DNA of 64,000 bases from Megascapheus bottae (GCA_024803745.1 JANJXV010000024.1:20531927-20595926), one strand, 5' to 3'. Shown: positions 42,650 to 53,309, numbered from the stretch's first letter. Translations and numbers: made by a program. The notes: generated by a model from the letters alone, not told the origin.

Positions 42650-43320
42650 CTGGGTGCTAGTGGCTGAACCTTGGCTGAGGACCAAGGTTCAAAGCTAGCC
42701 CAGGCACGAGACACTTATCTCCAATTAACCACCAGAAAACTAGAAGTAGCACTGTGGCTCAAAGTAGTGGAGCACTAGCTTTGAGCAAAAGAGCTTAAGG
42801 ACAGTGCCCAGGCCCTAAGGCCTAAGGCCCTAAGGGCTTATGACCAACCGGAAAGAAAAAAAAAGTTCTGGAGACAGGTATTGGTGGCTCATGTCGATTA
42901 TCCAAGCTACTCCAGAGAATGAGAACTGAGGATCCAGCCAACAGTATAAAAAAGTTCATGAGACTCATCTATAATTAGTCAGCAGTGGAGGTGTGGCTCA
43001 AATGGCAAAACACAAGATTTGAGTTGAAAGGCCTAAGGAGAGCATCCCTTGACCCTAAGTTCAAGCCCTAGGGCCAGCACAAAATAATGAAAGTAAGCTG
43101 GGCACCAGGGGCTCACAACTCTAATCCTAGCTACTCAGAAAGCTGAGATCTGAGGATCGTTGTTCAAAGCCAACCTGGGCAGGAAAGTCCATGAGACTCT
43201 TATTTCCAATAAACTACTAAAACAAAGCTAGAAGTGAAAGTGTAGCTCAAATAGTAGAACACTAGTCTGAGAAAAAAGAAGCTCAGGGTCAGTGTCCAGA
43301 TCTGGAGTTCAAGCACGTAC
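42650..43320 (+). repeat. Three B1-Geo SINEs in a row
   Basis: Copies at about 42650-42855, 42870-43090 and 43095-43315, all in the same direction with diverged heads. Confidence 0.75.
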
Positions 43321-43372
43321 ACACAGACAGACACACACACACACACACAACACACGCACACATACACACAGA
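43316..43372. repeat. (CA)n microsatellite
   Basis: Starts at the end of the preceding Geo half ('gttcaagcacgtacacaca'). Confidence 0.93.
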
Positions 43373-43724
43373 GTAAAAATTAAAATCAATTAACATTCCA
43401 GTTCCATTAATAACACTAGAACTGTTAGAATAGTTTAGAAAAACAATGAGGATGTAGCCTAGTGGTAGAGTATATTCTCAGCATGCACAGGCCCACAGTT
43501 TAGTTCCAATGAGTGGGACTTGGGGGCAGGGGTGGGTAGAGGACTGCACAAAGCTTCCACAACACTTATCCACTGAGGAGAGTAAGCAGTACAACAGGAG
43601 ACAACCAAGTCACTATCAACAGCTCCTGCCACAAAACCATCTTCTAGGAATGGACTCCTAGACAAATACACAATGCACTCAGATATCTACAACTACAACC
43701 AAAACTGTTTTCAAAGCAGAAGAG

Positions 43725-43929
43725 GAGGGCCAGGAGTGTGGCCTAGTGGTAGCATGATCACCTATCATGAACGAAGCCTTGGGTTCAATTCCCTGGAACC
43801 ACATACTCAGAAAAAGCCAGAAGTGGTGTTGTGGCTCAAGTGGCAGAGCACTAGCCTTGGGCAAAAAAATATCCAAGGACCGTGCCCAGGCCCTGAGTTC
43901 AAGCCCCAGGACTGGCAAAAAAAAAAAAA
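43725..43929 (+). repeat. IDL-Geo SINE, old-type boxes
   Basis: Geo keeps 'tgtggctcaagtgg' and 'gagttcaagcccc', unlike the next copy. Confidence 0.9.
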
Positions 43930-43937
43930 TAATAATA

Positions 43938-44150
43938 GGGGCTGGGAGTTTGGCCTAGTGGTCAAAGTGCTTGCCTAGCATGCACGAAGACCCGGGTTCG
44001 ATTCCTTGGTACCACATATATAGAAAAAGCCGGAAGTGGTGTTGAGGCTCAAGTGGTAGAGCTCTAAGCCTTGAGAAAGTCCAAGGACAGTGCTCAGACC
44101 CTGAGCTCAAGCCCAGGACTGGCAAAAAATAATAATAATAATAATAATCA
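43938..44150 (+). repeat. IDL-Geo SINE, young-type, (AAT)n tail
   Basis: Geo shows 'gaggctcaagtgg' and 'gagctcaagccc'; (AAT)n at 44127-44149. Confidence 0.92.
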
Positions 44151-44519
44151 AAGCAGAAGTCATAAAGAATGAACTTCACGTCAGCCAAAAAGGATCAGGA
44201 AAAGAGAGGGCCCATCCCTCCAGTATCTTTCCACATCCACTAGTTTTTTTATTTAACTATAATCTCTAAAAGCTACATCTACTCCTGACATATAAAAACT
44301 AACCATGAATTAAGCGTGCAAACATAATTTCTGATGAGCATAGAAAAACCTATTAAACAATAAATTGCAAGAAGTCAATAAAATACGGTATGTCCACATG
44401 GCCGAAAATTATCTATTACCATTAAAAAATTATCTGTTACCATTGCCATGAAGTAACACTTGATAGTTCAGCAGTACAGGGCCTGATGCTATCCCTAAGT
44501 ACCTCAAGAAAAAGAAAGA

Positions 44520-44770
44520 TGGGCACTAGTGTCTGACACTAAAGATTTCAGTTCAAAGCTATCCCAGGCAGGAAAGTCCATGAGACTCATCTCCAATTAC
44601 CCAGCAAAAGCTGGAAGTAGAACTGTGGCTCAAATGGCAGACTGCTAACCTTGAGTGAAAAAGCTAAGGGACAGCTAGCACCCAGCCTGTGTTCAAGCCC
44701 AGGACTGGCATATGCAAACACCCATGCACACACTCACCTACCCCCCCCACCCCACCCTCCCCCCACAGAA
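44520..44770 (+). repeat. B1-Geo SINE with C-rich tail
   Basis: 'gggcactagtgtctgacact' to 'ccaggactggcatatgca', then a C/A-rich tract at 44735-44768. Confidence 0.75.
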
Positions 44771-44954
44771 TGGCGGAAGAGCTAATTCTTAACACCTTCA
44801 ACTACCACAATGGACGTGAATTCAGCATCCACTGACCGAGCAAACACTATGCTAGCAAGCTACTATAATTTCAAAAACACTGAAAGAAATGTGACTTTTA
44901 TAACTACAGCCAGCATCACAGATTCTGCTATCAAAAAAAAAAAAAAAAAATGCT

Positions 44955-45220
44955 GGAGCCAGGCGAGGTGGCTCATGCCTATGATCCTAGCTACTCAGGA
45001 GACCAAGATCTGAGGATCGAGACTCAAAGCCAGCCCAGGCACTGAAGACTGTGAGACTCTTATCTCCAAATAACCACTAGAAAACCGGAAGTGGCACTGA
45101 AGCGGAAGGATGGTAGCCTTAAGCTGAAGAGCTCAGGTACAGCGACCTGGCCCAGAGTCCAAGTCCCACGACCAACCAGGTCCAGAGTCCCACAACCAAC
45201 CAAAAAAAAAAAAAAAAAAA
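44955..45220 (+). repeat. B1-Geo SINE
   Basis: 'gcgaggtggctcatgcctat' head; the 'ccacgaccaacca' end occurs twice before the A tail. Confidence 0.85.
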
Positions 45221-45537
45221 GCTGGATCTCTGCTCTGTCTGTGTTGAAAACTCTAAAGAAAGTGGGCTTGGGAAAGCAGTGTGTCTATGACTGAAACTTG
45301 GCAAAAATTCCCACGCTCCCAGGGCCACTGGCAGCAGACTGGAAAGCCTCCTATGATGTGCAGCATCCACTGGAGTATTCTTTCTAATTATCATAATTAC
45401 ATAGGGCCAAGCAGCATGACAGTATTCATTTCAAATGGTGATCTGCCACAGTAGGTGATGGCTTGAAACTATGTTCCCAACATACCTATTAGGCCTTTTT
45501 CCCATTTCTGTAGCTTAGGAAAAGGATTATTATTATT

Positions 45538-45972
45538 TTTGTCGGTCATGGGGCTTGAACTCTGGGCCTGGGCACTTCAGTTCAAGGCTATCACCCTACG
45601 CCTTGAGCCACAGCACCACTTCTGGTTTTCTAGTGGTTAATTGGAGATAAGAATCTCAGGCACGGGGCCGGGAGTTTGGCCTAGTGGTTAAAGTGCTTGC
45701 CTAGCATGCATGAAGACCCGGGTTCGATTCCTCGGTACCACATACATAGAAAAAAAGCCGGAAGTGGGGCTGAGGCTCAAGTGGTAGAGCTCTAGCCTTG
45801 AGACGATCCAAGGACAGTGCTCAGGCCCTGAGCTCAAGCCCAGGACTGGCAAAAAAAAAAAAAAAAAAAGACTCTCAGGGACTTTAGGGCCCAAGCTGGC
45901 TTTGAACCATGATCCACATATCTCAGCCTCCTGAGTACCTAGGATTACAGGCGTGAGCCACCACACCTGGCA
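45538..45972 (-). repeat. B1-Geo SINE split by an IDL-Geo
   Basis: Inverted Geo and middle at 45538-45664, B1 remainder at 45870-45972. The join repeats 'ctcagg' text on both sides. Confidence 0.88.
45665..45869 (+). repeat. IDL-Geo SINE, young-type, nested
   Basis: 'ggccgggagtttggcctagt' to 'caggactggcaaaaaaaa' with a clean A tail. Confidence 0.93.
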
Positions 45973-46274
45973 GGAAAAGGATTATTTTAAAATTAAGTCC
46001 ATAGGATCTCAACCATCTCAGTAGCCACTGAAAGCTATTAATGTAACTGCTAAGCCCCTGATGCCACAAATGTCATTCTCAAGGCAATGGAATCCCAATG
46101 TTAAACTGTGTGTATTTATATTTATAATATAAATTGCATAAGGCTATATTTATATAAACATTACATTTTATTTATATAGTATTTATTAATGTCATTTTAT
46201 TAATATTTATATATCTTAAATTATATTATAAATTTATAGTATAAACATGCTGTTTGTTTTTTGTTTTTATTTTT

Positions 46275-46440
46275 TTCCAGTCCTGAGGATTAAACTCAGG
46301 GAATGAGCACTGTCCTTGGGCTTTCCTAAAGGCCAGTGCTCTACCACTTAAGCCACAGCACCACTTCCAGCTGAGGAATCAAACCCAGAGCCTCATGCAT
46401 GCTAGGCAAGCATTCTACCACTAGGCCACACTCCTGGCCT
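46275..46440 (-). repeat. IDL-Geo SINE, internally shortened
   Basis: About 25 bases are missing at the IDL/Geo join ('cttccagctgaggaatcaaa'). Confidence 0.85.
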
Positions 46441-46499
46441 CATGGCACAGGTTTTCAAAACTCAAACTCACTATTCAGCCTGCTGAATAGGTGGAATGA

Positions 46500-47290
46500 A
46501 AACCTGCACAACTACTCTTGGCTCTAATACACTGCTCCTACCTACAGTCACCAAGGTCAACAGGTCTCTTGAGCGAATTCCTTCTATCGAAACAAAATTT
46601 TGTATCCTGTGACCAACATTCTCTTGGTCCTCTATTATTTTATGTGTGTGTGTCCAGTAATAGGGCTTGGATTCATTTTCTCACAGTCACTTCTTTCTTT
46701 ACTTACTCAGAAAGTGTGAGTGAGATCTCCAGGGCGGGTTCCCCTTTCCAAAGCAAAACCACTGGCTTAGGCCCAAGGAAAACCACGTCATCTCCAGATT
46801 CAAACCCACAAACCTCAAAAGACATGCAACATTGCACAGCACGCCTGCTGCACTTCCCTATTCATTCTGCCTCCCTGGGCTGAAAAAAACCATCAAGCTT
46901 CTCCTCCACCTTTCAGCTCCCAACACCTTTCCCTCTTTCACCTCTACCTACCTTGCCACCTGTCTCCTGGCTATCTGCTGGCCACAGCCCTGCTACCTAA
47001 CTCCATGCCAGCTATTTCCAGGTTTATGGGTAACTCAGGACCTCAGAAATCCAACTGATCCCCCTCCTCATCAGTCCTGCATTTGGCAGCCAGGTGCTTC
47101 TCAATCCTCTACCAGAGCACATTTCATGCTCTGTCCACCTGCTCACCTCCACATCCCTACACTCAGACCACTGCTGCAAAGACAAAGTTTCTCTCCTGGC
47201 TCTTTGCAACAGTTTGCTCGTTCCTATCTTGACTCATCACTCTAAACCTCCTACCAGCCTGCTGTGACTACTCTATTAGAATTAGTGCTC
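46500..47290. other. Unique, C/T-rich first-intron sequence
   Basis: No SINE. It has the general look of an old LINE-2-type or LTR remnant but I cannot match it. Overlapping frames of 121 and 137 codons have no motif. Confidence 0.4.
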
Positions 47291-47294
47291 CTTA

Positions 47295-47610
47295 GCACAG
47301 CATGGTAGGTCACACCTTTAGTCCCAGCTACTAGGGAAGTAAAAGGATTACTTGAATTCGGAAGTTCAAGGACAGCCTGGTCACCATGGGTGAGAATCAT
47401 CTCAAAAGTAAAGGACTGGGGCCAGGAGGTTGGCCTAGCAGTACAGTGCCTGCCTAGAATACACGAAGACCTGGGCTGATTCCTCAGTACCACATATATA
47501 GAAAAGCCAGAAGTGGTGCTGTGGCTCAAGGGATAGGACAATAGCCTTGATCTGAAGAGCTCAGGGACAACACCCAGGCCCAGAGTTCAAGTCCCATAAC
47601 AGAGAAAAAA
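47295..47610 (+). repeat. B1-like monomer then IDL-Geo SINE
   Basis: B1 text 'cctttagtcccagctactag' to 47415; IDL-Geo from 47418 ('ggccaggaggttggcctagc') with a Geo of the B1-Geo type ('gggataggacaatagcc'). Confidence 0.75.
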
Positions 47611-48064
47611 AATAAGAAATTAAGTAGTATCCATTGAGAGATGGAATACACATTCAAACCCATACCTGGCTGTAGATTCAATGTTATATTGCAGTAAGCA
47701 AAAATGTAAGGGAAGACAATAATTCAGACTGAGTAAAACACAGTAATTAGAATGATCACACACTAAAGTCCCAAGTATACATTCAGGATGGGAAAAGACA
47801 TACTTATTATTTGAGTGGCTCGCTGCTCAAATGAGAAGGGCCATAGACAGGCAATTTCTTCACTCCTCGGTATGCAGTTTTTACACTTGCCAAGGAAAAA
47901 GATGGCTTCACACCTGCCATGCCAACTCTCAGAAGGCGGAGATGGGAAAGGTCAGTGTTTGAAATCAATACAGAAATCAAGTTATCAAGATCACAGCTCA
48001 TGAGTGATGGCTTCCCAGCTACTGAAGGCACAGAACTGTGGTCTAAGTTCAACTCCAGGGAAAA

Positions 48065-48300
48065 AAGATCAAATGAGCTGGTGGCTCACACAATTCTAGC
48101 TACTAAGGAAGATACAACATGAGTACTGAAGCCAGCCATGGCTGGAAAGTCCATGAGACTCTTATCTCCAATTAATTAGCTAATAGGCAGAAATAGAGCT
48201 GTGGCTCACCATCATAGAGCATCAGCATGAGCAACAAAGTTCAGAGACAATGCCCAGGCTCTGAGTTCAAGCTCCAAGACCAATACACACACACACATGA
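48065..48300 (+). repeat. B1-Geo SINE with short (CA)n tail
   Basis: 'gctggtggctcacacaattc' to 'gctccaagaccaatacacac'. Confidence 0.82.
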
Positions 48301-48309
48301 ACTAAAGCA

Positions 48310-48391
48310 AAAATGCCTTGGAGTGTGATTTAAGTGGAGAGTGCATGCTTAACAAGTATCAGACCCTGAATTGAAACTCCAGTGCTGTTAA

Positions 48392-48422
<31 letters not shown>
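48310..48422 (+). repeat. ID-like monomer ending in (GT)n
   Basis: 'gagtgcatgcttaacaagta' and a tail of (GT)n at 48393-48422. Confidence 0.6.
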
Positions 48423-48426
<4 letters not shown>

Positions 48427-48589
48427 CAAAGTATGAGTAGAAAGATGAGTTCATCACTTTAATAGTACAGTGAATACTGCAATTCATATCTCAACACTCA
48501 ACACTAAGGATCCATTATAAGCCCACATTGCCTAATTTGAAGCCATTTAACTATACCACACAAAGCCTTCCTTTTTCAAAATTCTAATG

Positions 48590-48705
48590 TAGCCAGTAAT
48601 GTGGTACATACCTATAATCCCAGCACTTAGGAGGCTGAGGCAGGAAAATTCTAAGCACAAGGCCAATCCACACTAGCTAACAAAACCCTGTTTCAAAAAT
48701 AAAAT
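48590..48705 (+). repeat. B1-like monomer without Geo
   Basis: 'cctataatcccagcacttag' to 'ccctgtttcaaaaataaaat'. Confidence 0.7.
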
Positions 48706-48711
48706 CTTCTT

Positions 48712-48908
48712 GGCCGGGAGTTTGGTCTAATGGTAGAGTGCTTGCCCAGCATGCACGAAGACCTGACTTTAATTCCTTGGTACCACATACATAGAAAAAA
48801 AGCTGGAAGTGATGCTGAGGCTCAAATGGTAGAGCTCTAGCCTTGAGAAATCCCAAGAACAGTGCTCAGTCCCTGAGCTCAAGCCCAGGATTGACTTAAA
48901 AAAAAGAA
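48712..48908 (+). repeat. IDL-Geo SINE, young-type
   Basis: 'ggccgggagtttggtctaat' head; 'aaaatcttcttg' is doubled at about 48701-48712 and 48907-48918. Confidence 0.92.
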
Positions 48909-49759
48909 AATCTTCTTGTGATTTTTTTTTCTTAAATTATCTCACTATCACAGAGGTTAAGTGCCTGGTTATTCATAAAAAACTATTTCATCTTATTTCA
49001 GTGTTCCAGAAACTACATTCTTTCTATTTTTCCAGTGCTGGGGATATCCAAAGGCAATTCGTTTTCAGAATAAAAATCTTGGGGGGGGGGGGATGAAGCA
49101 CAGTGAGAGAGTGCTGGATGCCCTAAGTTCATTCCCCAGTGAGGGAGGGGGAGATGAGTCTCTCGTCTTCCAGACAAAGCCCTGGAGGCTGCGGTCGTTA
49201 GAGACATGCCACTCTCTGATGAACGGGGACGGATCAGAACCTTAGACAATGAACAACACGCACTGGCCAGCAGCCTCGCTTTCACCACCCGCGCGGCTGC
49301 TCCATCCGGTAAGCGTGACCACCACAACACCAGCAGCAGACCACAGGCGGTCACCTCCCCTGACCCCAGCCAAACCCGGGGCAGGCAGCCCACCCGCTGC
49401 ACCAGACCGCGGAGAGAATGAGACCACAGCTTCCCGGTCAGACCGCCCGGTCCTGGACCCCAGGGCAGCCTCTCCCCGCCCGCCGCGCAGCGCCTGCTCC
49501 GAGCCCAAGCCCCCCGCGCCCCGCCGGAGACGGAGGGTCAGCCCGGGCCACGGAAGCCTGGCTGCTGCGTGCGCCGGACCCCGGCCGCCGGCGCCCCCCG
49601 CGCCCACCCCCTCGACGCCCCGCGCCCGGCAGCACAGCGCCCCGCCCGACAAGGGCGCCAGGGTGGGGTCGGGGGCGCCCACACCGCCCCGGGCAGCCCC
49701 TCGGCTCAGCTCCGCTCCCGCAGCCAGTGGGGCTGAGACTCCCACGCGCCGGGACTCAC

Positions 49760-49860
49760 ACGCGACACCCGCGAGACGGTGGTAGCCCGGGCCGCCGCTC
49801 GCTGTCTGCTAGGCTCGCGCCGCCCTGGGCGCCACCTCACCCTCCGCGCAGCGACAGGGC
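49760..49860 (-). other. SLC37A3: SLC37A3 non-coding exon 1 (predicted, approximate)
   Basis: On the minus strand a good donor, CGCGT followed by gtgagt, lies at 49760/49759. A second possible donor, GGAGG followed by gtgagg, lies near 49835. Transcription would start near the ZNF143-like site at about 49860-49900. The exon would splice over a roughly 7.6-kb intron to the acceptor at 42110. Start and donor choice are inferred. Confidence 0.45.
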
Positions 49861-49869
49861 TTCCGGACG

Positions 49870-49879
49870 GTCACGTGGG
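49870..49879. promoter_or_regulatory. E-box / CLEAR-like site GTCACGTGGG
   Basis: Contains the palindromic CACGTG core with a preceding GT. USF and TFEB/MITF factors bind such cores; the full CLEAR consensus is GTCACGTGAC. It lies about 20 bases from the ZNF143-like site. A link to lysosomal gene control is an inference. Confidence 0.5.
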
Positions 49880-49894
49880 CTCCCGAGGGCGCGG

Positions 49895-49913
49895 GCATGC
49901 TGGGAGTTGTAGT
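49895..49913 (-). promoter_or_regulatory. ZNF143 (Staf)-type promoter motif
   Basis: Read on the minus strand the site is ACTACAACTCCCAGCATGC, one or two bases from the well-known ACTACAANTCCCAGNATGC consensus common near human start sites. It sits at the edge of the CpG island in SLC37A3 sense. Confidence 0.75.
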
Positions 49914-49989
49914 CCGCCGCTGCGGCTTTACCTGTGGACTGCAGGAACGCGGCGCTGCTGCAGGCGGGGAAACGGGTGGGTTGATCTTT

Positions 49990-50197
49990 TTTTCTTTTTT
50001 TTCGCCAGTCCTGGGACTTGAACTCAGGGCCTGGCTCTATCCATAGACACTTTTTGCTCCAAAGTGCTAACTTTGCCACTTGAACCACAGCGCCACTTCC
50101 AGTTTTTTTTTCTGAATATGTGATATTGGGGAATCGAACCCAGGGCTTCATGTATGCTAGGCGAGCACTGTACCACTAAGCCACGCTCCTAGCCCTC
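49990..50197 (-). repeat. IDL-Geo SINE at CpG island edge
   Basis: Follows the CpG island by some 30 bases; 'cgccagtcctgggacttgaa' to 'taagccacgctcctagccc'. Confidence 0.9.
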
Positions 50198-50204
50198 TAA
50201 TGTC

Positions 50205-50465
50205 GTGTGTGTGGGGTGTGTGTGTGTGTGTGTGTGTGTGAGTGGTGGGACTTGAACTCTGGGCCTGGCCGCTGTCCCTGAGCTCTTCTTCAGCTCCAGA
50301 CTATCACTCTACCACTTGAGCCATGGGGTCAATTCCAGTTTTCTGCTGGTTAATTGGAAATAAGAGTCTCACAGGCTTTGGTGCCCAGGCTGGCTTTGAA
50401 CCATATATCCTTAGATCTCAGCTTCCTGAGTAGCTAGGATTACCGGGGTGAGCCACCAGCACCCA
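50205..50465 (-). repeat. B1-Geo SINE with (GT)n tail
   Basis: (GT)n at 50207-50240 is the tail in element sense (CA)n; B1 end 'gggtgagccaccagcaccca'. Confidence 0.88.
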
Positions 50466-50700
50466 GCTTAATATAATTTTTTGTTATTAAGGAGTTTTAC
50501 AGAGGGGTTACCTTTTCATAAGTCAGGTAATGAGTACATTTCCTTTTTTCTGACAATGTCACCCTTCCTTCATTTTCCCCCAGTTCCTCCCTCCCATCCC
50601 TGCCCACAGATTATTTTCCACATAATAATTGGATTTATTCACTCCTCCTTCTCCTCTTTCTGTGTCCCTCTTTTGACCCTCAAAAGAAAAATAAATAAAT
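50465..50700. repeat. Probable LINE-1 3'-end-like fragment
   Basis: Pyrimidine-rich text with 'aggtaatgagtacatttcc' and 'ctgacaatgtcacccttcct' resembles a recurrent rodent L1 3'-end sequence as I remember it. It ends in an (AAAT)n run near 50687. The identification is uncertain. Confidence 0.35.
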
Positions 50701-50977
50701 AAAAACAAACACCATCACCACCACCACCAACAACAATAGCAACAAGCCATGTTTCCGGTTCCTGGAGGTCCTCCAATTCTTGCTAAAATCTGTCAGCTTT
50801 TATGGGGGTATAAGGAGGAGTAGGGTGCAGAACTAAGAATCTATAGCGGCAACTGCATTTAATGAAGCACATTTCTTTTAAAGTTTAGCTTAGTCATACA
50901 CTCAGCTAACTACACGATTAGTTTTTTAATGAAAATGAAGAACAGAATAACACCTTCTTGAAAAAAATAATGATTGA

Positions 50978-51180
50978 GGGCCAGGAGTTTGGCCTAGTGG
51001 TAGAGTGCTTGCCTAGCATGCACAAAAACCCAAGTTCAATTCCTCAGTACCACATACATAGAAAAAAGCCAGAAGTGGTGCTGAGGCTCAAGTGGTAGAG
51101 CTCTACCACCCTAGCCTTAAGAAAGTCCAAGAACAGTGCTCAGGCCCTGAGCTCAAGCCCAGGACTGGCAAAAAAAAAGA
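50978..51180 (+). repeat. IDL-Geo SINE, young-type
   Basis: Contains a small 'ctctaccaccctagcc' insertion in Geo; A tail 51171-51178. Confidence 0.9.
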
Positions 51181-51299
51181 AACCAAATAAATCCTGAGTG
51201 GCTCTCTGGATCTGTGTCCCAAGTGATGGAACAGCCGTGAAGGAAAAAGCTAAGAAACACAACCTGGCCCTAGAGTTCAAGCCCCAGTACCAGCAATGA

Positions 51300-51690
51300 A
51301 TAAATAAGCAAACAACTGTTAAATGCACCTGTGCACATGTATGTCCATATACGTATGCCCATCTATAAATGTGTGTCCCTTTGCTGTGGCCCACACTGTT
51401 CTTTGTACCTAGAGTCACTTGGTTGAGCTGCTTGAGCAGAGAGAAGCGTCTCTGGGCTGGGCTTCCATAACTAGCTGGACATTGTAACTGTTGATTCATA
51501 CTTCTGTGTGGATGCTCTCTTGGCTCTCCGGCTTTTTCTAACAGCAATAATTAGAAGACATTTCACACCTCACCTCACTGATACCAGCACTAAAAGGGCT
51601 TCTTTCCTGTGCCCTTGGCTCAGGAGCTTGTGATCAGTCTTGATCTACATTCTCCTCCCAAGCTGCAGACTTGTAACGGCAATTCTCCAA
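51300..51690. other. Unique intergenic stretch
   Basis: No repeat or gene recognised between the SINE at 50978 and a B1-like piece at 51710-51790. Confidence 0.45.
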
Positions 51691-51834
51691 ACCATAGCCT
51701 GCAGCACATTTGTGTGCCTGGGCTGGCTTTGAACTTCAGTCTTCAGATCTCAACCTAGCTAAGATGGTAGGCACAAGCACCTGCGCCTGGTGAAGTGAAA
51801 TCTTAGGTAAGACAAGTCATATTTTGCACGTTAC

Positions 51835-51920
51835 CCGGGGCTGGGTAGTATGGCTCAAGCAATAGAATATTTGCCAAGCGTATTCAGTCCTAGGCTCAAT
51901 CTGCAGTAGCAATTTGGCTA
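51835..51920 (+). repeat. ID-like monomer
   Basis: 'tatggctcaagcaatagaat' and 'ctaggctcaatctgcagtag'. Confidence 0.5.
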
Positions 51921-52084
51921 TCAAATAGTCAGTAAAACAAAGATTATCTGAAGGAATAATGGAAGCAATGTTCTAGGGAAGAATAAATTGCCACTATCTC
52001 AGGATGCCTCAATTTACAAGAACAAATACAGTATTACTCCCTGTACAACTTACACACACAATTCACCCAAACATGCCATCAAAC

Positions 52085-52285
52085 ACTATCTCTTTTTTTT
52101 TCTTTTTTCTTTTTTTCTGCCAGTCCCAGGGCTTGAACTCAGGGCCTGAGAGCTTGGGCTTTCTCAAGGCTAGAGCTCTACCACTTGAGCCACAGCACCA
52201 CTTCTAGCTTTTTTCTATGAATGTGATAACCAAGGAATCCAACCTGGGTCTTCATGTATGCTAGGCAAGCCAAACTCCTGGCCCT
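52085..52285 (-). repeat. IDL-Geo SINE
   Basis: T-rich tail then 'ccagtcccagggcttgaact' to 'caagccaaactcctggccc'. Confidence 0.88.
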
Positions 52286-52439
52286 TTTTTTTTCTTTTAA
52301 TTAGTTATAGAGCTTGAACTCAGGACCTGGGTGCTGTCCCTGATCCTTTAGGGCTTAAGGCTAGCACTCTACCACTTTGAGACACAGCTCTACTTCCAAT
52401 TTTTCAGATGGTTAATTGGAGATAAGAGTCTCATAAAGG

Positions 52440-52630
52440 GCCAGGAGTTTGGCCTAGAAGTAGAGTGCTTGGCTAGCATGCACAAAGACCTGGGTTCCAT
52501 TCTTTGGTACCACATACATAGAAAAGCCAGAAGTGGTGCTATGGCTCTAGTGTCAGAGCACCAGAGCATTAGCCTTGAGGAAAAGGCCAAGGACAGTGTT
52601 CAGGCCCTGAGTAGTCTCAGGACAAGAAAG
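52440..52630 (+). repeat. IDL-Geo SINE
   Basis: Sits at the end of an inverted B1-Geo part (52300-52435); its tail grows into the GGAA array. Confidence 0.87.
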
Positions 52631-52772
52631 AAAAGAAGGAAAGGAAGGAAGGAAGGAAGGAAGGAAGGAAGGAAGGAAGGAAGGAAGGAAGGAAGAAAGA
52701 AAGAAAGAAAGAAAGAGAAAGAAGGAAGGAAGGAAGGAAGGAAGGAAGGAAGGAAGGAAGGAAGGAAGGAAG
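52628..52772. repeat. (GGAA)n microsatellite
   Basis: About 145 bases of GGAA with a GAAA patch in the middle. Many uninterrupted GGAA units could bind ETS factors, but this is only a possibility. Confidence 0.97.
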
Positions 52773-52809
52773 GGAGATACATTGATTTTTTTTCCCTATT
52801 TTTTTTTCT

Positions 52810-52955
52810 TTTTGCCAGTCCTGGGCTTGAGCTCAGGGCTAGTGCTCTACCACTTGAGCCACAGCACCACTTCTGGCTTTTTCTATGTAAGTGGTACCGA
52901 AAATCGAACCCGGGTTTCCGGGCACTCTACCTCTAGGCCAAACTCCCAGCCCCTT
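52810..52955 (-). repeat. IDL-Geo SINE, shortened
   Basis: 'gccagtcctgggcttgagct' (young-type text) with deletions in Geo and head. Confidence 0.87.
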
Positions 52956-52959
52956 TCTC

Positions 52960-53300
52960 TAATTTTTTCTTGGAAAAAATGCTAGTTGCCATTCATTACA
53001 ATTGATTTCATTATTTATTCATAGGTTTGCACCCACAGTTTGAAAACACTGTACTAAACCCGTCAGGTTGTTTCTGGTCCTATTTTGCCTCTCGTACCCA
53101 TAGTGCCTTGTACCTATGCCTCATGTCACAACTGGTAAGAAAGAATCTAGTGGTCATGGAATAGACTCTGAAAAGTTGCTAAAATGCTAGACTTCGTGGT
53201 AGAAGCCGTCAGAAAAATTCATGTCAGCTCTTTGCCTCTACCACCAGTATAGGGAACTGATAAAACTATTGGCTCAGACTCAAAAGTTAATATTTGCTGG
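52960..53300. other. Unique intergenic stretch
   Basis: No repeat or gene recognised. Confidence 0.45.
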
Positions 53301-53309
53301 TACTGAAAA

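Larger units (their letters stand above)
49280..49960. promoter_or_regulatory. SLC37A3: CpG island, SLC37A3 promoter
   Basis: The only long GC-rich, CpG-rich stretch in the window, with many CG dinucleotides and C-rich runs, lying upstream of the SLC37A3 coding exons. It contains a ZNF143-like site, an E-box and GC-box-like runs. It ends abruptly at an IDL-Geo SINE near 49990. Long ORFs here in several frames are a by-product of the base composition. Human SLC37A3 also has a non-coding first exon. Confidence 0.85.

Noticed and set aside
46518..47245. Two plus-strand frames of 121 and 137 codons
   Set aside because: C/T-rich intron sequence with no recognisable domain; possibly an old repeat.
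49242..49912. Overlapping long reading frames of 164-178 codons in the CpG island on both strands
   Set aside because: They are low-complexity Pro/Arg/Ala-rich frames caused by GC-rich DNA lacking stops, with no family motif, and they occur in several frames at once.
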